Shown: positions 42,491 to 50,878 of the stretch, piece by piece | Layout of the letters: each line of letters opens with the position of its first letter | Numbering within the stretch: the first letter of the stretch is position 1 | Assembly (NCBI RefSeq): GCF_013376455.1 | Contig: NZ_CP045504.1 | Location: 3,865,001 to 3,929,000, forward strand | Origin: Desulfolutivibrio sulfodismutans DSM 3696 | GTDB taxonomy: Bacteria > Desulfobacterota > Desulfovibrionia > Desulfovibrionales > Desulfovibrionaceae | DNA length: 64,000 nt | Reading direction: 5' to 3' | Translations under genes and position numbers: made by a program | Notes under the pieces: generated by a model | Seen by the model: only the letters and a program-made list of their open reading frames with translations | The model's database searches: none | Told to the model about the DNA's origin: nothing

Positions 42491-43828
42491 ATGCCGCAGG
42501 ACGGCGACGACGCGATGTCACGGGAAAATCTGGCCCGGGTGCTTGACGACATGGGCCTGGGCGTCTTCACCGTGGACGAGGACTGGAACATCCGCTTTTT
42601 CAACCGGGAGGCCGAGCGCATCACCGGCTATTCCCGGGACGAGGTGTTGGGGAAAAAGTGCCACGAGGTCTTTTATACCCAAAATTGCCATGAGCGGTGC
42701 CAACTGCGGCAGGCCATCCAGACCGGCCGCAAGAGCGGCAAGACCCGGCTGGACATCAGGGACAAATCCGGCCGCCGTCTGGCCGTGGAGGTCTCGGCCG
42801 CGCCCCTGACCGACGCTGCGGGCGCGGTGGTGGGCGGGGTGGAGACCTTTCTGGACGTGTCCGGGACGAACGCCGTGCGCCCGGCGGCCGGACGGTCCCA
42901 CGGCCTGGACGAGTTCGTGGGCGCAGACGACGCCATCCTGCGCCTGTTCGAAACCCTGACCCTGGCCGCCGGAACCACCGCCCCCATCCTGCTCCTGGGC
43001 GAGACGGGCACGGGCAAGGATCTGCTGGCCCGGGCCGCCCACAGCCTGAGCCATCGCCGGGACGGCCCCTTCGTCAAGATCAACTGCGCCGCGCTGCCCG
43101 AAAACCTGCTGGAATCGGAGCTTTTCGGCTACAAAAAAGGGGCCTTCACCGACGCCCGAGCCGACAAGCCGGGCATCTTGCAGACCGCCGAGGGCGGCAC
43201 GGTCTTTTTCGACGAGATCGGCGAACTGCCCCTGTCGCTTCAGGCCAAGCTGCTCCAGGTCATGGAGGAAAAACGTTTCCACCCTCTGGGGGCCACCTCC
43301 CCGCGCACCGTGGACGTTCGCCTGGTGGCGGCCACCAACCGCAGCCTCAAGACCCTGGCCGCGGAGGGCAAATTCCGCGACGATCTGTATTTTCGCCTGC
43401 GGGTGTTGGAGCTGGAGATTCCCCCCTTGCGCAAACGGCGCAGCGACATTCCCCTTTTGATCGAACATTTCCTCAAACACATCGGCGAGATGTACCACAA
43501 GCGGATCGCCGGGGCGGACCCGGCGGTGATCAAGATCCTGTACCGCCATGACTTTCCAGGCAACGTGCGCGAACTGTTGCATGTGGTGGAGCACGCCGTC
43601 ATCCTGGCCAAGGACGACATGCTGCATACCGGCGACCTGCCGCCCTATCTGGCCCAGTCCGCCCCCCGCAAGGCCGTAGCGGACGATCCCGGCCCCCTGG
43701 CCCGCAGCGAGCGGGACTGCCTTGTGGAGGAATTGGCGGCGCATGGTTGGAACATGGCCCAGACCGCCAAAACCCTTGGCGTCAACCGCTCCACCCTGTG
43801 GCGCAAGATGAAAAAATACGGCCTCTAG
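42491..43828 (+). CDS. Second PAS-AAA-HTH sigma-54-dependent activator
   Basis: 445 residues, same architecture as the OrpR-like protein: PAS domain with Cys57, Cys66 and Cys70, AAA+ domain with GETGTGKD, GAFTDA and FFDEIGELP, and a Fis-type helix-turn-helix. The ATG at 42491 has GGAG seven bases upstream; 42428 and 42515 are in-frame alternatives. It follows the rightward ORP operon, but lies directly upstream of the selenoprotein gene, which has a sigma-54 promoter and a 16-base palindrome; control of that gene is the more economical reading. Confidence 0.88.
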   Translation: MPQDGDDAMSRENLARVLDDMGLGVFTVDEDWNIRFFNREAERITGYSRDEVLGKKCHEVFYTQNCHERCQLRQAIQTGRKSGKTRLDIRDKSGRRLAVEVSAAPLTDAAGAVVGGVETFLDVSGTNAVRPAAGRSHGLDEFVGADDAILRLFETLTLAAGTTAPILLLGETGTGKDLLARAAHSLSHRRDGPFVKINCAALPENLLESELFGYKKGAFTDARADKPGILQTAEGGTVFFDEIGELPLSLQAKLLQVMEEKRFHPLGATSPRTVDVRLVAATNRSLKTLAAEGKFRDDLYFRLRVLELEIPPLRKRRSDIPLLIEHFLKHIGEMYHKRIAGADPAVIKILYRHDFPGNVRELLHVVEHAVILAKDDMLHTGDLPPYLAQSAPRKAVADDPGPLARSERDCLVEELAAHGWNMAQTAKTLGVNRSTLWRKMKKYGL

Positions 43829-43947
43829 GGCTGGTTCCGGCGAATATTTCCCGGAAACTCCGCCCGTTGCGCCGTCGCCTTGGAGAATGTCCCCGCTCCG
43901 GAGATAATGGGCGGCGTTGCAGAATTGCGACATATCTTGCAACAGGT

Positions 43948-43963
43948 GTTGCATGCATGCAAC
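43948..43963. promoter_or_regulatory. Palindromic upstream activator site GTTGCATGCATGCAAC
   Basis: Perfect 16-base palindrome, 74 bases upstream of the sigma-54 promoter. A second, gapped pair of the same half-site (GTTGC at 43916 and GCAAC ending 43943) lies just before it, which suggests two bound dimers of the activator encoded immediately upstream. Confidence 0.6.
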
Positions 43964-44036
43964 GCGAGCACCTGCCCGGTCGCCACGTTTCCTTTCCAAA
44001 CAGCCAAAATACATCGGAAAACCCGATTTGAAAAAG

Positions 44037-44052
44037 CGGCACGGCTTTTGCC
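44037..44052 (+). promoter_or_regulatory. Sigma-54 promoter of the selenoprotein gene
   Basis: CGGCACGGCTTTTGCC matches GGCACG-N4-TTGC exactly; only the first base differs from the consensus. Predicted start near 44063, about 64 bases before the ATG. Confidence 0.8.
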
Positions 44053-44126
44053 TAAATCATGCCGTTCCACACGATAGCCGCTGGCGGAGGACCGGGCATC
44101 GGCGCCGCAGCCAAAAGGAGAAGACT

Positions 44127-45428
44127 ATGGGTGATTCGGTGTATACCTTTGAAGGAAAAAAACGGCCCTCGTTCATGGCCAAGGTCAAGGAGCTTTTGCC
44201 CGAAGGGGGCAACCTTGACATGTGCCTGACCTGCGGCCTGTGCGCCTCGGGGTGTCCGGCCTCGGGACAGGCCGGGGGCATGGACCCCCGCAAGTTCCTG
44301 CGCATGGCCGCCCTGGGCATGGACGACGAGGTCACCTCTACGGAATGGGTGTGGCACTGCACCATGTGTCAGCGCTGCATCTACGCCTGCCCCATGAAGA
44401 TCGACATCCCGCAGCTGGTCTTCAACGCCAGGCAGGCCTGGCCCCGGGACAAGCGTCCCAAGGGCATCCTGGGCTCCTGCGACCAGGCGCTTCGCACCGA
44501 AGGCAACAGCGCCATGGGCGCGTCCTCCGAGGACTTCGCCTTCGTGGTCGGCGACGTGCTGGAGGAGGTTCGCGAGAACCAGCCCGGGCAGGAAGACCTG
44601 GAGGCCCCCGTCAACAAGGTCGGCGCGGAATACTTCCTGAACCAGAACTCCCGCGAGCCCGTGACCGAGCCCGACGAGATGGTTCCCTTGTGGAAGATCC
44701 TCAAGACCGTGGGCGCGGACTGGACCTACGGCACGCGCGGCTGGGCGGCCGAAAACTACTGCATGTTCCTGGCCGACGACGCGGCCTGGGAAAACATCGT
44801 GCGCAACAAGGTCAAGGCTGTGGAGGACCTTGGGTGCAAATACTGGCTGAACACGGAGTGAGGCCACGAACTCTTCGCAGTCCGGGCCGGACTGAAAAAG
44901 TTTGGGATCACGCCGAAGTTCGAGATCGAAAGCATCATCCGCCTTTATGCCCGCTGGATTCGTGAGGGCAAGCTCAACGTCTCCTCCGACTGGAACAAGG
45001 ACCGCAAGGTCACCTTCACCGTACAGGATCCCTGTCAGCTCGTGCGCAAGAGCTATGGCGACCCTGTGGCCGACGACCTGCGTTTTGTGGTTAAGTCCGT
45101 GGTCGGTGAGGAAAATTTCATCGACATGTGGCCCAGAAAGTCCAACAACTACTGCTGCGGCGGCGGCGGCGGATTCCTGCAATCCGGCATGCCCGAAGCC
45201 CGTCGGGCCTACGGCAAGCTCAAAAACGACCAGATCATCGAGACCAAGGCGCACTATTGCATCACCCCGTGCCACAATTGCCACTCCCAGATCCACGATC
45301 TCTCGGGATACTACGAGGGCGGCTACCACGCCGTGCATCTGTGGACGCTGATCTGCCTGTCCATGGGCATGCTCGGAGAGAACGAGCGCGAATACCTGGG
45401 CGACGACCTGAAGGACGTCGGCCTGTAG
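44127..45428 (+). CDS. Selenocysteine-containing HdrD/GlpC-like iron-sulfur oxidoreductase (UGA read as Sec245)
   Basis: 433 residues if the in-frame TGA at 44859-44861 is read as selenocysteine; a frame-perfect continuation of 188 codons follows it. Two [4Fe-4S] sites (Cys33/36/39/43 and Cys78/81/84/88), then a first CCG-like region ending LNTE-U-GHEL, then a second with DPCQLVRKS, YCCGGGGG and TPCHNCHSQ. In the related TmcB the UGA position is Cys (GECGH). A hairpin CAGTCC-GGGCC-GGACTG starts 16 bases after the UGA, with the loop G about 22 bases from it, as expected for a bacterial SECIS. AAAAGGAG precedes the ATG. Likely a cytoplasmic electron-transfer enzyme acting on a disulfide or other substrate; partner unknown. 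Confidence 0.87.
44859..44894 (+). promoter_or_regulatory. UGA codon and SECIS-like hairpin
   Basis: UGA at 44859-44861 followed by CAGTCC (44878-44883), loop GGGCC and GGACTG (44889-44894). The stem is perfect, the loop starts with GG, and the distance from UGA fits the window known for bacterial SECIS elements read by SelB. Confidence 0.75.
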
Positions 45429-45495
45429 CAGGACATCCCGGTCCCGGACGGCCCCGCCGCGAGGCAGGCCGCCCGGACCGGTCCTTGGAATCGCC

Positions 45496-45533
45496 GGGCG
45501 GCGGGACGCATCATGCGCCCGCCGCCCTTTTTT
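45496..45533 (+). terminator. Terminator of the selenoprotein gene
   Basis: GGGCGGCGGG, a 12-base loop and CCCGCCGCCC followed by TTTTTT, about 70 bases after the stop codon. Confidence 0.92.
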
Positions 45534-45646
45534 GCGTCTGCTTTTTGCGTCTGCGTGTTGCATCTGCGTGTTGTGTCCGTCCCGTTGCATCTTGCTGATC
45601 GCGGCGCGCGGCGCTACCTTGCCTGGCAGGAAAGGAGCCGCCGCCC

Positions 45647-46516
45647 ATGCGCCGCATTGTGGAGGGCGTGAACCGGTGGATGTCCGACCGGACCCACAAC
45701 GCCCTGTTTCCCGGGTCGGACCAGCCCGCCTTCGACCAACCCCTTCTCGGCCACGCCCGGGGGGACGATCCCCTTTTTGCCTGGATCAAACAGGACATCG
45801 GGCCGGATTTTTTCTGGACGCCGCTTGAGGCCTATCAGGCGGCCTTCCCCGGGGATGCGGCCCAGCCGGAAGAGCTTTCGGTCATCGCCTGGGTGCTGCC
45901 CCAGACCGCAGCCACCCGGGCCGCCCAGGCCCGGGCCACCCAGACGCCGAGCCTGGAATGGACCATGGCCCGGCATCACGGCGAGGCGGTCAACGAGGCC
46001 TTGCGGCGGTTCGTGGTGGAGCATCTGGCCGGGCGCGGGATTGCGGCCGTGGCCCCGGTGCTTCTGCCGCAGTGGCGAAAGGATCTGTCGGCGCGCTACG
46101 GGTTCGCCTCCAGTTGGTCCGAGCGCCACGCCGCCCATGTCTGCGGCTTGGGCTGTTTCGGCCTGTCCGACGGCCTGATCACGGCCCTGGGCAAGGCCGT
46201 GCGGGTGGGGTCCGTGGTGGCCCGCATGGTCCTGCCGCCGGTGGCGCGGCCCTACGACCGCCATGACGCCTGGTGTCTGCGGGCCGTGGGCGTAGACTGC
46301 CGGGCCTGCATGAAACGCTGTCCGGCCGGGGCCATCACCGAGGCCGGGCACGACAAGGCGGTCTGCCAGGCCTACCTGCGGGAGGTGACGGAACCGTATG
46401 TGGCCCGGGAGCAGATGGGTTTCGCCGTGTCCAGTTGCGGGCTGTGCCAGACCGGTGTGCCCTGCGAAAAGACGAACCCCACGGCAAAACGCACACGCCG
46501 CGCCGCCAGGGAGTGA
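45647..46516 (+). CDS. QueG-like 4Fe-4S protein
   Basis: 289 residues. The central AAHVCGLGCFGLSDGLITALGKAVRVGSVV and the two ferredoxin-like sites (DCRACMKRCPAGAIT and SSCGLCQTGVPCEKTNP) place it among epoxyqueuosine reductase-like iron-sulfur proteins. The N-terminal part differs from true QueG, so it may be a family member with another corrinoid- or Fe-S-dependent reductase role. AAAGGAG precedes the ATG at 45647. It follows the selenoprotein after a terminator. Confidence 0.82.
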   Translation: MRRIVEGVNRWMSDRTHNALFPGSDQPAFDQPLLGHARGDDPLFAWIKQDIGPDFFWTPLEAYQAAFPGDAAQPEELSVIAWVLPQTAATRAAQARATQTPSLEWTMARHHGEAVNEALRRFVVEHLAGRGIAAVAPVLLPQWRKDLSARYGFASSWSERHAAHVCGLGCFGLSDGLITALGKAVRVGSVVARMVLPPVARPYDRHDAWCLRAVGVDCRACMKRCPAGAITEAGHDKAVCQAYLREVTEPYVAREQMGFAVSSCGLCQTGVPCEKTNPTAKRTRRAARE

Positions 46517-46561
46517 CCCCCGGGGCGCGGCGTTGCGGCGATGCGCGGCCTTTCGCCAGGC

Positions 46562-46819
46562 CTAGTGCTGGTGGTCGTGGGCCTCGTGTTCGTGTCCGGC
46601 GTGCTCATGGTCGTGGGGGCCGTGTTCGCCTGCGTGGGCATGGTCGTGGGCGGCGTCGGCATGGTCGTGGGGATGCTTGTGCTCATGGACGTGATCGTGG
46701 GCATGGGTATGCGCATGGGGATGGGAATGCGTGCCGATGCCCGGATGCTCGTGCTCATGCTCGTGTTGGTGGGTGTGCTCGTGGACATGGTCGTGGCGGT
46801 GTTCGTGGTCGCCCTTCAT
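46562..46819 (-). CDS. Histidine-rich metal-binding protein
   Basis: 85 residues, about 35 of them His, mostly in alternating His-Glu, His-Asp, His-Ala and His-Pro units. There is no signal peptide or conserved domain. Such composition is seen in nickel/zinc storage proteins (Hpn-like) and in His-rich tails of metal chaperones. GGAGG precedes the ATG at 46819 by six bases, arguing that it is translated. Both antisense frames are also open because of the repeat, but without a ribosome site. A palindrome lies about 100 bases upstream. Confidence 0.75.
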   Translation of the reverse strand: MKGDHEHRHDHVHEHTHQHEHEHEHPGIGTHSHPHAHTHAHDHVHEHKHPHDHADAAHDHAHAGEHGPHDHEHAGHEHEAHDHQH

Positions 46820-47212
46820 GATATGCCTCCGTGGAGTGTTGTTTTCGTATGGCCTTGGGAAAAACCGTTTCCCGTTGCTTTCAAGATAACCCGTTGTCAT
46901 TCAAAGTAAATACGGCAATATCATTTTTTTGATATACACAGCTCGGGCAGTATGCAACCGGACATCGCACACTGTGCCCTGCCTTTTGCGAGGCTGAACA
47001 CGTCCGATTCGATGTTTGGACGTGACGGCCTGCGGCGTGGCATGATCCCGGGGATCAGGCATGCCGCGCGGACATGGCCGAGATACGCCGCATGACGTGT
47101 TGCTTAAGTTTTTTTCCGAAGGGCGGCAGGAACGTGAGGATGGAACCTGCCTCCCAAACATTCCCTTTGTATGGAAGTGTAATGCAATTTCGAGCATGTA
47201 ATGAATGTCGGA
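46820..47212. other. Upstream region of the His-rich gene, inverted repeat
   Basis: 393 bases without a gene. An AT-rich inverted repeat ATATCA-N6-TGATAT at 46918-46935 could be a metalloregulator operator for the His-rich protein; it does not clearly match the Fur, Zur or NikR consensus. Confidence 0.4.
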
Positions 47213-48325
47213 TTATCGCTTGTCTATGTAGTCTACGATGGCGTTGTTGATGTTTACAGGTTGAAGCTCCTGCACATAGCTCCTTCCGTTCGGTCCATTC
47301 GCCAAACTGAGAAAGGGATTTGCTGCAATATCGATGTAGTACAAGAAATCGTTTGCTGACAAGCTGGATCTTCCTGCGAGATAGCTATTGAATCTTTCCT
47401 GGTCGATAACGATGGTGTAGCTGTATTTTTGTGAAAACTCTCCAAGGGATGCACCGATGAATTCTGCGAGTTTCGATGTCATTTTCCTTGATGAGCCAGA
47501 ATTCCTGCTGTTACGGGATCTGACCATGTCGATATCAACCATCGCAGCGAATTTAGTCGAGCTTTCAAGTATATGGGAAATGTCAACGATGGCGACTTTT
47601 ATTGGAACATTTTTGTTGGTTGGTGTCTGATTGAGGAGGGGGGTACTGTTATTGGTTGGACTGCCGTCGCTTTTTGCATGTGCAATGTCGAGGATTTTTG
47701 CAGCCTTCCCTGACTTGTCCCGAACAATTTCAACCAGTTCACCGTTGCGCATTTGCAATTCAAGGGATCCTTTTTGTGAAGGGCAACAGGCAGGATCTTT
47801 TGGGCCTCTGAACATTACATCAAGGATAATGGTCTCGTTGGCGATTTTAATGGATTTTAAATGAATCCCACGCGAAGACAATAATACCTGATTGACGTGG
47901 TATGCATCTTGATCGTGCGTGATGACACACAAATGTTCTTCGCCATGGTTTGCACCGTCAAAGGCGGATAAAAGGAATGCCCCACCTGTTTTCCCATCGT
48001 CAGAGAGTTTCCCAAGGGAGATAAGTTGGATTTCAGAGTCCTGCTTCTCGCCTTTCCCGTTGTTGAATTTTACAAAGCTGTATGGCGCATTTTCAATATA
48101 AGTGCCATCCATGAAATGTCCATAAACATGTATTTTGTAGCTCAGATTGTTTATAAGCTGCTTCGATATGGGTTCATTTCCGTCAATGGTGTACGATGTC
48201 TGTTCCCAAAAATATCTTCCCACGTCTGGGCGTCCGGCAATGGCCGAATCGGCATTGCAAAATATTAATGTAATCCATGTTAATAAGCAAAAATTTAATG
48301 TTGTTTGACGGAAATAGCGTTTCAT
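47213..48325 (-). CDS. Low-GC secreted protein of unknown family
   Basis: 370 residues starting at 48325 with AAGGAG upstream. A signal peptide covers about 30 residues (ending NADSAIA). The middle is beta-rich with two adjacent cysteines (DPACCPSQ), a linker rich in Asn, Pro and Thr follows, and the C-terminal 130 residues (KVAIVDISHILESS and onward) faintly resemble OmpH/Skp-type sequences without certainty. The gene is markedly AT-richer than its surroundings. Probably acquired; no mobile element is visible. Confidence 0.72.
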   Translation of the reverse strand: MKRYFRQTTLNFCLLTWITLIFCNADSAIAGRPDVGRYFWEQTSYTIDGNEPISKQLINNLSYKIHVYGHFMDGTYIENAPYSFVKFNNGKGEKQDSEIQLISLGKLSDDGKTGGAFLLSAFDGANHGEEHLCVITHDQDAYHVNQVLLSSRGIHLKSIKIANETIILDVMFRGPKDPACCPSQKGSLELQMRNGELVEIVRDKSGKAAKILDIAHAKSDGSPTNNSTPLLNQTPTNKNVPIKVAIVDISHILESSTKFAAMVDIDMVRSRNSRNSGSSRKMTSKLAEFIGASLGEFSQKYSYTIVIDQERFNSYLAGRSSLSANDFLYYIDIAANPFLSLANGPNGRSYVQELQPVNINNAIVDYIDKR

Positions 48326-49036
48326 AGTGTGCTCCTTGGTGTGAAATAGAGATATGATGCTGTGTTTTTTTAAATATACAAATAGGTGTCGGTTGTTATC
48401 GTTTAAAATCTAGTATCTTTACTCTGGTTTTGGACGGAAAGCGTTCATGTCGCAGTTGTGTTTGTTTTCGCTGTCATACCTGTCTCGAGCCGCTCCCTGT
48501 TTTTCAAGGTTTCGCCGAAGTCTACGGATACTCGGCAGCTCAAGAAAGCAAGCACGTTCTTCAAGAACCCAATGGCTGGGAAATCTGCCCCGTCTATATC
48601 TTTCCCGGAGTATACTTGCAAGGATGTTGCCTGTGTCTCCGGGAAATAGAATCTGAGGCGTAAAAATATACAGATTCGGTATTTTCCGAGAGGGCTCGTT
48701 TTTACGGGCACAAGCGTGATACCGGAAAAGCTGTACCCAGAGCAAACGGATTTTAATATTTGGTAAATGCCACGAAATATCGTCGCCAGCCTGCGTAATG
48801 GCTTGGAAATCGTAGAGAGTTGTCGGGGAGACAGTGCAACAACCAGCCACCGGCGTCGGCACATGGCGCCGCCCCGGCCAGCAAAAGAATCTGCCATGAA
48901 ATATGAAGCGTATTTCCGCATGTCGGGAGCAAAGAGAGGACGCCGGATGACCACCGGACTTGACATCCCGGCCGCAACCTCCGAGGACAGACCGTACCTG
49001 CACAACATGAGCACGTCACGGGTACATGGAGAGAGC
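48326..49036. other. Low-GC intergenic region, no gene recognised
   Basis: 711 bases. Two long overlapping frames on the minus strand and several on the plus strand exist but lack ribosome sites, start motifs or recognisable products. It may hold decayed sequence linked to the low-GC gene next to it. Confidence 0.4.
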
Positions 49037-50197
49037 ATGAAGCACTGTTTCGCCGCCGTCATTCCCGCCGCCGGGCTGTCTTCCCGGCTTCCGGCCTTCA
49101 AGCCCCTTTTGCCCCTGGGAGACGCCTCCACCCTGGGACGGGTGGTGCGGGCCTGCCGTCAGGCAAAGATTCGCGAGATCATCGTGGTCACCGGGCACCG
49201 GGCTGCCGAGGTCGGGGCCGAGGCCGTGCGGCTGGGAGCCCGCGCCGTGCACAACCCCGATTTTTTACGCGGCATGTTTTCCTCGGTGTGCGCCGGGCTG
49301 GCCGCCGTGTCCGGCGACGCGCAGGGCGTGTTCGTCCATCCCGTGGACATTCCCCTGGTCCGCTCTCATGTGCATATGCGGCTTACGGACCGCTTCGCCA
49401 GCTCCCCCGCGCCGGTCCTTTTCCCCACATACGGCGGGCGCAGGGGGCATCCGCCGCTTCTGCGGGCCGCGATGATCCCCGAGGTGCTGGCCTGGGACGG
49501 GGACGGCGGGCTTTGCGGGGCGCTTACCGCCCTGGACGGCGAGGATGTGGAGGTGGCCTGCGCCCAGATCCATTTCGACATGGACGACGACGCGGCCTAT
49601 TTCAAGGCCCTGGGACTTTTGGCCCGCCTGGATGTGCCAGGCCCCGACGAGGCCCGGATCATGCTCACCTCCTATTTCGGCGTGCCGCCGCGCGGCCGCG
49701 CCCATGCCGAGGCCGTGGCCCGGGCGGCGGTGGCCCTGGCCCGGGCCCTGAACCGCCTGGGGGCCGGACTCGACGTGCGGCTGGTGGAGTCGGCGGCCCT
49801 TTTGCACGACCTGGCCAAGGGCCGACCGCAGCACGAGGCCGAGGGAGGCCGGGAGCTTCTGCGGCTGGGGTTCCCGATCCTGGCGGACATCGTGGCCTGC
49901 CACCGGGATACCAACCTTGGCGAGACCGACCCCTTGACTGAAAAAGAGATCGTCTATCTGGCGGACAAGCTGGTGCGTTGCGACCGCTTTGTAGGCCTGG
50001 AGGCCAGGTTCCGGGAGAAGCTGGACATGTTCGAGGGCGACGCCGCCGCCCAGACGGCCATACGCGGCCGCCGCCAGCGGGCCCGGGGCGTGTTGGCCCG
50101 GGTGGAGCGCGAGGCGGGCATGGATGCGGCGGCCATCCTGTCCCTGGCCGGGATGGTCGTGGGGGCGGGCGAGGCGGGCGGGGCGTGCGCCGGGTAA
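49037..50197 (+). CDS. DVU1551-type NTP transferase with HD domain
   Basis: 386 residues. N-terminal MobA-like nucleotidyltransferase (AAVIPAAGLSSRLPAFKPLLPLGD, then VHPVDIPLVR), C-terminal HD phosphohydrolase (ESAALLHDLAKGRP and ACHRDTNLG). This fusion is named after DVU1551, encoded beside a molybdenum aldehyde oxidoreductase in D. vulgaris, where it may produce a modified molybdopterin cytosine or guanine dinucleotide. Start at 49037 has GGAG upstream; the upstream in-frame extension is non-homologous. The next gene overlaps by 13 bases. Confidence 0.86.
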   Translation: MKHCFAAVIPAAGLSSRLPAFKPLLPLGDASTLGRVVRACRQAKIREIIVVTGHRAAEVGAEAVRLGARAVHNPDFLRGMFSSVCAGLAAVSGDAQGVFVHPVDIPLVRSHVHMRLTDRFASSPAPVLFPTYGGRRGHPPLLRAAMIPEVLAWDGDGGLCGALTALDGEDVEVACAQIHFDMDDDAAYFKALGLLARLDVPGPDEARIMLTSYFGVPPRGRAHAEAVARAAVALARALNRLGAGLDVRLVESAALLHDLAKGRPQHEAEGGRELLRLGFPILADIVACHRDTNLGETDPLTEKEIVYLADKLVRCDRFVGLEARFREKLDMFEGDAAAQTAIRGRRQRARGVLARVEREAGMDAAAILSLAGMVVGAGEAGGACAG

Positions 50198-50862
50198 GGG
50201 TGTGGCTTTTCCGGCACGGGGAGTTGCCCCAGGTTTCCCCGCGCCGGTTCGTGGGCCAGTCGGACATCGCCCTGTCGGAGGCCGGACGGCGGCAGGCCGG
50301 GTATTGGGCCTCGGCCTTGGCCCGGATTCCCTTTGCCCTGGCCGTGGCCTCGGACCTCTCCCGCTGCCTGGAGACGGCCCGGATCATGCTTGCGGGCCGC
50401 GACATTTTCTTGCGCCGGGAACCCCGGCTGCGCGAGATCGCGCTCGGGGACTGGGAGGGGCTGACCGTGGCCGGGGTGCGGGAACGGTTTCCCGGACATT
50501 ACGAGGCCAGGGGGGCGGATCTGGCCGGGTTCCGTCCGAGCGGGGGCGAGAGCTTCGCCGACGTGCAGGCCCGGGCCGGGGCGGCCCTGGAGGCCCTCAT
50601 TTCCGAGGCTGGCCAGGTTCGGGAGGCCGGGGGGGCGGATGCGGCCTTGGGCGACCGGGACGGAGGCTGGGCCGAGGTGCTGGCCGTGGCCCACGGCGGG
50701 GTCAACCGTACGCTGTTGTGCGGGCTGTTGGACATGCCCCTGGGAAATCTCTTCCGTCTGGGCCAGGACTACGGCTGCCTCAACCTGCTGGAATTTACGG
50801 ACGGCGGCCCGGGCGTGGCGGCCGTGAACATCCGGCCCGAATCGGCGTTCGGCCCGGTCTGA
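50185..50862 (+). CDS. Histidine phosphatase family protein
   Basis: 225 residues. Phosphohistidine motif FRHGE near residue 10, ASDLSRCLETAR and a second His in VAHGGVNRTLL, the catalytic set of the phosphoglycerate mutase-like superfamily (CobC/GpmB group). Starts at GTG 50185, overlapping the NTP transferase gene by 13 bases, so the two are probably translated together; the substrate is likely tied to the cofactor made by that enzyme. Confidence 0.82.
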   Translation: MRRVRVWLFRHGELPQVSPRRFVGQSDIALSEAGRRQAGYWASALARIPFALAVASDLSRCLETARIMLAGRDIFLRREPRLREIALGDWEGLTVAGVRERFPGHYEARGADLAGFRPSGGESFADVQARAGAALEALISEAGQVREAGGADAALGDRDGGWAEVLAVAHGGVNRTLLCGLLDMPLGNLFRLGQDYGCLNLLEFTDGGPGVAAVNIRPESAFGPV

Positions 50863-50878
50863 GCCCCGTAGGGATCGG

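Larger units (their letters stand above)
43829..44126. other. Selenoprotein upstream regulatory region
   Basis: 298 bases without a gene. Contains GTTGC/GCAAC sites around 43916-43943, a perfect palindrome at 43948-43963, and the sigma-54 promoter at 44037-44052. Confidence 0.6.

Noticed and set aside
43948-43963. Palindrome read as a Rex or HcpR operator
   Set aside because: The half-site GTTGCA does not match TTGTTAA or TTGTGA types; position relative to a sigma-54 promoter fits an enhancer site better.
44127-44861. Selenoprotein gene read as two separate genes or a nonsense-mutated pseudogene
   Set aside because: The frame continues without any further stop, the downstream part completes the CCG domain, the UGA replaces a conserved Cys and a SECIS-like hairpin is correctly placed.
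48445-49131. Long minus-strand frames in the spacer before the NTP transferase
   Set aside because: They overlap the start of a well-supported gene and have no homology features or ribosome site.
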